Origin: Saccharina japonica
Taxonomy: Eukaryota; Sar; Phaeophyceae; Laminariales; Laminariaceae
DNA: 64,000 nt
Assembly: GCA_008828725.1 (NCBI GenBank)
Contig: MEHQ01003965.1
Location: 342,501 to 406,500 of the forward strand
Direction: 5' to 3'
Below are positions 58,738 to 64,000 of this stretch, in pieces. Below the pieces are notes generated by a model, which saw nothing but the letters and a program-made list of their open reading frames with translations, did not search any database and was not told the DNA's origin. Made by a program: the position numbers and the translations under genes. The stretch's first letter is position 1. Every line of letters begins with the position of its first letter.

Positions 58738-60434
58738 ATTGCAGGGATAACCATATGAGATTTCCCGAAAATCAAAAGAAGTTTCTAAAGAACAAAACAA
58801 AACGTAGAATCACAAATATAAACGAAGAGCCACGAATAAAGATACGTATCAAAACCAAAGGCATTTTGCCCCACCGACGAGTAATCCCACGGTAGGGGTA
58901 CCACTTTTACGCTCAATATTTTCTGACCGATTGTGCTCCCCACGTGAGTAACCACCGGATACTATTAAAATTTCACTGGTATATTTGGTTTTGGGATACC
59001 GCATTGGAAGGTGTGGTCGGGTTGCGCGAACGAATGTTTCCGAAGTCATGTTTTGGGTGAGATATTGAGCTCCTCATGTGAGGAGCTCAGAAAACTATGC
59101 TGCACCCCTACCGTGGGATGACTCCGGATTGGCATGACAAAGCAGAAGGCCTGCTCGGTAACACAAGGAACAGGAGCTCCCTTCTACCCAATACCGGCGT
59201 CATTTCAGACCTTGTGGCCGGCACACTGCTCTCCCATCTGACGGCATGGCGTGTCTCTCCGAAATGCAAAAACACAGTAAGCCTGTAGTCCAGATGCATG
59301 CACCAGGAAAATGAATGGGGGCCGAGCCAGCAGCAGCTCAGCCCAACGAAACCAAGGTTGGCATGCACCCCACTACCCATGGGTCCATTGTAACCTCGGC
59401 CGTTTCCAACTTCGATGCTTGCATCGCTCGCGGGGTCGATCTGCTCGTAATCGTTCGTATGAGAAGTGAGTGGAATTGGGGCGCGTCGATTTTCATCTAC
59501 ATCATCCTCGTAGATCAGAGGCTGAAACCTCGCTGATGGAGGCTTCTTTTCTGCTGCGACCACTTGAAGGCCGTTTCCCGAGACCAGTGGGACCACGTGA
59601 GAGGCTAAAGCTGGTCATGGGGTGCCTTGTCGAGGGAGAACGCGCTGCTGTTCGAAGTCGGTTCTTGATCTGCTCTATTGATAATTTCGGGGTACATCTC
59701 TCTCTTGGAGGATCTGGACGGAGGGCAGCCCTACCTCTGAAGGACGAGACTATTGGCGTCGCCGACTGCTCTCCTCGAACCGTCTAGAAAAGGACAGCAG
59801 CCACGCCTAATGTCTCTTGCGCCCCTCTTCCCTAGGTTGTTTACGAGTTGCGCCTACAAGCAGCAGAATCTGCGTAAGTTTCCGTGATCGGCGAAACGAT
59901 ATTATTGGTGATATTTTGGTTCGAGTGCTCGTAATTTGCTCAGTTCTTACAGCAGTACCAGCACCGTACGAGTACGAGCAGATTGACCCCGCGAGCGATG
60001 CAAGCATTGAAATTGGAAACGGCCGACGTTAAAATGGACCTATGGTTAGTGGGGTGCATGACGACCTTGGTTTCGTTGGGCTGCGATGCTGGCTCGGGCC
60101 CCATTCATTTTCCTGGTGCATGCATCTGGGCTACCGGCTTGCTGTGTTTTTGTAGTTCAGAGAAACACGCCTTGCCGGCAGATCGGAGAGCAGTGTGCCA
60201 GCCACAAGGGCTCAAAATGACGCCGGCATTGGGTAGAAGGGAGCTCCATGTCCTTGTGTTACGGACCAGGCCTTCTGTTTCGTCATGTCAATCGGTGGGG
60301 CAAAATGCCTTTGATTTTGGTCGTATCTATATTCTGGGCTGTTCGTTTTTATTTGTGATTCTACGTACGTTTTTTTTTTTCTTAGAAACTTCTTCAACTT
60401 TTCGGGAAATCTCAAAAGATTATCCCTGCAGGAG
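58738..60434. mobile_element. 1.7 kb inverted-repeat element
   Basis: The outer arms (58738-58885 against 60286-60434) and inner arms (about 59100-59462 against 59926-60285) are reverse complements. The left arm carries an extra ~215 bp (58886-59100), part of which is also found at 30350-30440. The ends read GCAGGGATAACC and the complement of GCAGGGATAATC. The arms share a reading frame containing YEQIDPASDASIE followed by (V/I)GNGR, then GFVGL and FSWCMHL. It is open over 162 codons on the minus strand (59108-59596) and broken by stops in the right arm. The protein is not recognised. Confidence 0.7.
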
Positions 60435-60574
60435 CATCTTTACATCATTTGCAAGACTCGGCCGTCATTCCTCTCAGATTATCGGAGCATGTGACTGGCG
60501 TTTATAGAAGGTCAAAATTCACAGATGCTCCCATTACCTGGAAGTATAATTAAAGTATTTACAAAAAAAAACAG

Positions 60575-60840
60575 GTACTTTGTCTACTCGCAGTATTTCG
60601 ATGTTCAACACTCTCGATACTTGGAGTAATCCGAGTAATTTAGATGTTTGTACCCCGGGTACTGCTTGTACTCAGGGATAAGTACTGTTCGTACTCGCAG
60701 AACTCGGAGTATTTGGGCCTTCAGTTCTGCTCATACTCCAAGTACTCTGAGTATTTAGGCCACCAGTACTCTATTAATACTACTTTCGCTACTCGGAATA
60801 CGAAAAATAGTTGATATACGGAGTATATATCGAATATAAT
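60575..60840 (+). repeat. Minisatellite S2, locus 2
   Basis: Units such as ACTCGGAGTATTTGGGCC, TCAGTTCTGCTCATACTCC and AAGTACTCTGAGTATTTAGG correspond to 58440-58735. Confidence 0.75.
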
Positions 60841-60924
60841 CGGAGCAACGATTGGATGGAAGTCGACGAGCGTTTGGATTGCTGAACCCTCTGTGTATTG
60901 TCTTTACATTGAACCAGTTTTTTC

Positions 60925-61150
60925 TACCCAACCACATCATCAGTACACCCAGTGTCTGTCCTGATTCCCAATCCTAGAGAGAAGATATAAATTATGTGGT
61001 CACGTGGTCACAGACTGTGAAACAGGAAAAAATCAAAACAAAATAACGCAAAAATAACTGGTAAATCACGTGAGATGCTACCGTACCCGATACGAGAACA
61101 CAACGACCCGAGCCAAACCAAAAGATAAGAACAAAAAGACAATAAAAAAC
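60925..61150 (-). repeat. Dispersed repeat R1, copy B
   Basis: Reverse-complement relative of 505-740, from CAGTACACCCAGTGTCTGTC through GTGGTCACAGACTGTGAAAC to CGATACGAGAACACAACGAC. Confidence 0.65.
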
Positions 61151-61729
61151 GATAAAAAATCGAGGCACGAACCGCATGAGGAGGGAGAAGGGAGAAGGGT
61201 AGGAAGGGCCTGCTTTGTGACCCCGGATCTGAGTTACGACTATAGGGTATGTAGGGACCGAGAGAAGGGCGAAGCCAATCAATACAAAGGGGAAAAAAAA
61301 CATTTTTTTTTGTAGGTTTGGTGCGCGTACATACGGCGTATCAACTGAACCACAAAGAGCATGCATCATACCTGTACGTATCATATATAAATACACCTTA
61401 CTATTAATAGGACATTTGACAAAAAGGGGGACACCCCCCTGTATATCGTGACAAAAGGGGGGACACTACCAAGCACCGGCGGCGAGGTTCTCGGTACAGA
61501 GGGGGTCGTCAACATCGATCCAACGGCCCAGCGCATTCACGGTATACTCATTGTCATATATTAACCATCACCGTGACCGAACAGCTCAACAGCTCACTGT
61601 CTGAACAATAAGACTCCCCTCTCCTCTACGCCATGATACGTACCTGATATACGCGTATACGTATACGGCGGTACCGGTACTACTACATATATGTTTATAT
61701 CACACCCTGGACAATTATCAATTGCCTAA

Positions 61730-64000
61730 TTGTCTATTAATAGTTTCCTATTACAATTGACTGGCAATTGTGGTCGCCAATTCCAATTAATTGGAACGCA
61801 CCGAGCTCTATGGTACAGGCAATTCCTATTAACAGACACTCACCAGGCCCTATCGTCCACCCAATTTATGCTAAGATACACCCATCTACATTAATGGTTG
61901 AAGTAATTGCTATTAACAGTAACCACCGAAATCCCATTGCTGAACCCATAGTCTATTGAAATATCATATCCCATTCTATTGTAACGCTAATGGACAATTG
62001 CAGAATATTTTCGGTGCCAATGGTTCTGGCAATTCCATTTAATTTAGGGCAGCGGCCAAAACAAGGTATACTTGGTCAGTTTGCGGCCAAAAACAGGTAC
62101 ATACTTAAAATCAAGTAAAAAACGCACTCCACGTGCCCTGCCATTGGTCCAAAACTCGTTGTACCGTTTTTTGCCTCTTTAAAACCCAGGTATACCTGAT
62201 TTTGTCTACTCTGCTTGACTTTCACCTTTTTTTGTCGTTTTTAAGCCAATCAGAGGCCCTTCATAGTTCCACCCTATATGCCCCCTATACAAATGCCGAC
62301 GTACGCGGAGACTCCCTTCTCCGTTCCCACCTCGCACTACACGCCACTCGAGCGACACACATATATCTGCCTGCACACCTCCGCCGAAATAATACGAGAT
62401 AGAAGGCTCCCCTTCGGGATTGTGGTTGACTTGGAATACCAGGGGTGTCGCAAGCTGAGAAGGGAGAATACAGCAGCAGGCGTTCGTTCCTCGTACTATT
62501 AATATTAATAGCAGCTACTCATATACGTAGCCACCGGGCGAGCACGAAGAACGTGAAAAAACTCTACTTTGCGTGGCAAGGAACGGCAGGTTCGTGGGGT
62601 GCGTTTTAAACTTGATTTTAGTATATACCTGTTTTTGGCCCCGAATGGACCAGGTGTACCTGTTTTTGGCCGCTGCCCTTTAATTTATATTCTCCTAAAT
62701 AAATTGTGCTGGCAATTCTATTTAATTGACACCCCTCTAAATAAATTGTGCTGGCAATTCCATTCAATTGACACCCTCCCAAATAAATTGTGCTGGCAAT
62801 TCCATTTAATTGACATCCTCCCAAATAAATTGTGCTGGCATTTCCATTTAATTGACATCCTTCTAAATTATTTGCGCGGGCAATTCCATTTATTAGGCAT
62901 CTTTCTAAAGAATTGTCCTGGCAATTTCATTTATTTGGCAGGCTTCGAAATAAATTGTCCAGACAATCAGGCATTTCCATTCAATAGACAATATTATGTT
63001 ACCGGTCAATTGATTCCGGACGCTGCAATTGGAAGTTGACACATCAATGTATGTATGCATGAGGAAGCTATTTCTTAAAGTTGCAAAGGCAAACGATTCG
63101 TGAGGCTGTCCAGCGATTGGAATTACCGGACCAATTGATAAATTAAGCAGTCTGTTGATTGGAATCGACCAGACAACATATTTTGGAGGATGCCCATTAA
63201 ATTTAATATATCGGACAAAATGTTTGGCGGCCGATTAATCACTTGGAAAACGTTTTTTCATTCCCTTTCTGCTTAAGCCTTGGACAATAGGCATCGCAAT
63301 AGACTATTGCGCCTACAATAGACGCAGCGAAAAGTCTATTAAATGAAATGAGGCGGACAATTGATTATTACCATATTGCCGCAATTGGAATTGCAAAGAC
63401 AACAACATATTGTAGTCCACCTACTAATTGGAATTACTTAGGCAATTGTTTTAGAGCTCTGTTAATTAACTGGAATTGCCTCCTGCAATTTTTTCGCTTC
63501 GCAGACTCCAATACTCTATTACTTCTTCAATAGGATATGGGATCTACCCACAATGGACTATTATTTTTACAGTAGATCTCCCGGAAGTCCATTTAAATGG
63601 AATTGGTTGAGATCCTGCTTTCGTGGTGCATCTATCAATAGGAATGGTTCGGCCAATAGGTTTGTGTCCTGGTCTTCCAATAGACATTGTTTCAGCAATT
63701 ATTTTCTGGTCTTGTCTCACATTCGAAATGGTTCAATCAAACCGTTTCTGCTCTTACCTTCCAATTGGAATCGTTTCAATAATTTCGTTTTGTTCCTTTC
63801 TATTAATAGGAATGGTCGGAGCAATAGGTTTCTGCCCTGACCTTCCAATTGAAATTGTTTCAACAATTAGTTTCAGGTCTTGCCTATCAATAGGAGTGGT
63901 TTGGTCAATAATAGGTTTCTGTGCTGACTTTCCAAATACAATTGTTGGTTGGGTCAATAGGCTTTGTCCTGACCTTCCAATTGTTAGTGTTCGATTTTGT
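61730..64000. repeat. Degenerate 42-bp satellite array, continuing past the window
   Basis: Units of 42 bp (14 codons) contain CAATTCC(A/T)ATTAATAG-like cores. The clearest tandem block is 62694-62870 (AAATAAATTGTGCTGGCAAT, then TCCATTTAATTGACA). Other units at 61768-61960 and 63560-64000 are more divergent but keep the 42-bp spacing. Translations give 14-residue repeats such as INRNGSANRF on + or TIPINRKEQ on -. No continuous long frame exists. A MITE splits the array at 62047-62678. Confidence 0.8.
62047..62678. mobile_element. 632-bp MITE, GGGCAGCGGCC family, copy 2, with perfect 9-bp target duplication
   Basis: The ends read GGGCAGCGGCCAAAACA and the complement of GGGCAGCGGCCAAAAACA. TTTAATTTA flanks both sides (62038-62046 and 62679-62687). 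The sub-terminal repeats include AGGTATAC(C/T)TGGTC and GGCCAAAAACAGGTA, again inverted. It has no coding capacity. The full-length relative is at 36265-36885. GGGCA start and 9-bp duplication match the foldback element at 3184-4743 and suit Mutator-like elements. Confidence 0.85.

Noticed and set aside
61730-64000. CRISPR-like regular spacing
   Set aside because: Units are contiguous 42-bp repeats with no unique spacers, in eukaryotic DNA.

Overview
The window looks like nuclear DNA of a eukaryote, most plausibly an alga of the stramenopile (brown-alga-like) kind. The evidence is spliced genes with GT-AG introns of about 0.3-0.9 kb, TTAGGG telomere-type repeats, a Copia element, a LINE, many non-autonomous DNA elements and several satellites. 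There are no bacterial operons, tRNA or rRNA genes, and no CRISPR arrays that I could support. The lineage call rests on general character only and is low confidence.

Layout. 0-14 kb is repeat territory. It holds a 0.5 kb MITE with 8-bp target duplication (1622-2136), a 1.56 kb foldback element with perfect 9-bp target duplication (3184-4743), copies of a GTACCTAAC minisatellite on either side of it, a nearly identical 1.58 kb tandem duplication (8308-11479), and a 0.79 kb almost loop-free palindrome with TA/CAGT ends (11706-12492). A head-to-head telomeric block (13768-13810) and a poly-C tract containing 3 Ns (14036-14093) mark a change in character.

14-35 kb is richer in unique sequence. 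Its centrepiece is the 3' part of one spliced gene (19701-30198, + strand) made of five tandem CBM6-type carbohydrate-binding modules. Each module is cut by introns at the same three positions in phases 0, 1 and 2. The first exon(s), signal peptide and any catalytic domain were not found and should lie upstream of 19.7 kb. A TGA in the linker before module 5, with a compensated frameshift pair inside module 5, suggests the last module is decaying. Downstream lies a degenerate satellite of about 192-214 bp (33958-35085).

35-48 kb holds nested DNA elements, satellites, a 5'-truncated Copia polymerase with several disabling changes (40100-42411), and a near-complete but broken LINE on the minus strand (43630-47570) with endonuclease and reverse transcriptase.

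48-64 kb is again repeats: an AGAACTTAC satellite split by a hAT-like insertion (50033-51267), two more inverted-repeat elements (51383-52225 and 58738-60434), an exact 115-bp duplication, AACCGG and TACTCGGAGTA minisatellites, and a long array of degenerate 42-bp (14-codon) units from 61.7 kb to the window end, interrupted by a 632-bp MITE with perfect 9-bp target duplication.

The most notable signals are the intron-phased CBM6 gene with its broken last module, and a family of GGGCA-ended elements with 9-bp target duplications (Mutator-like hallmarks), several of which have become giant hairpins.
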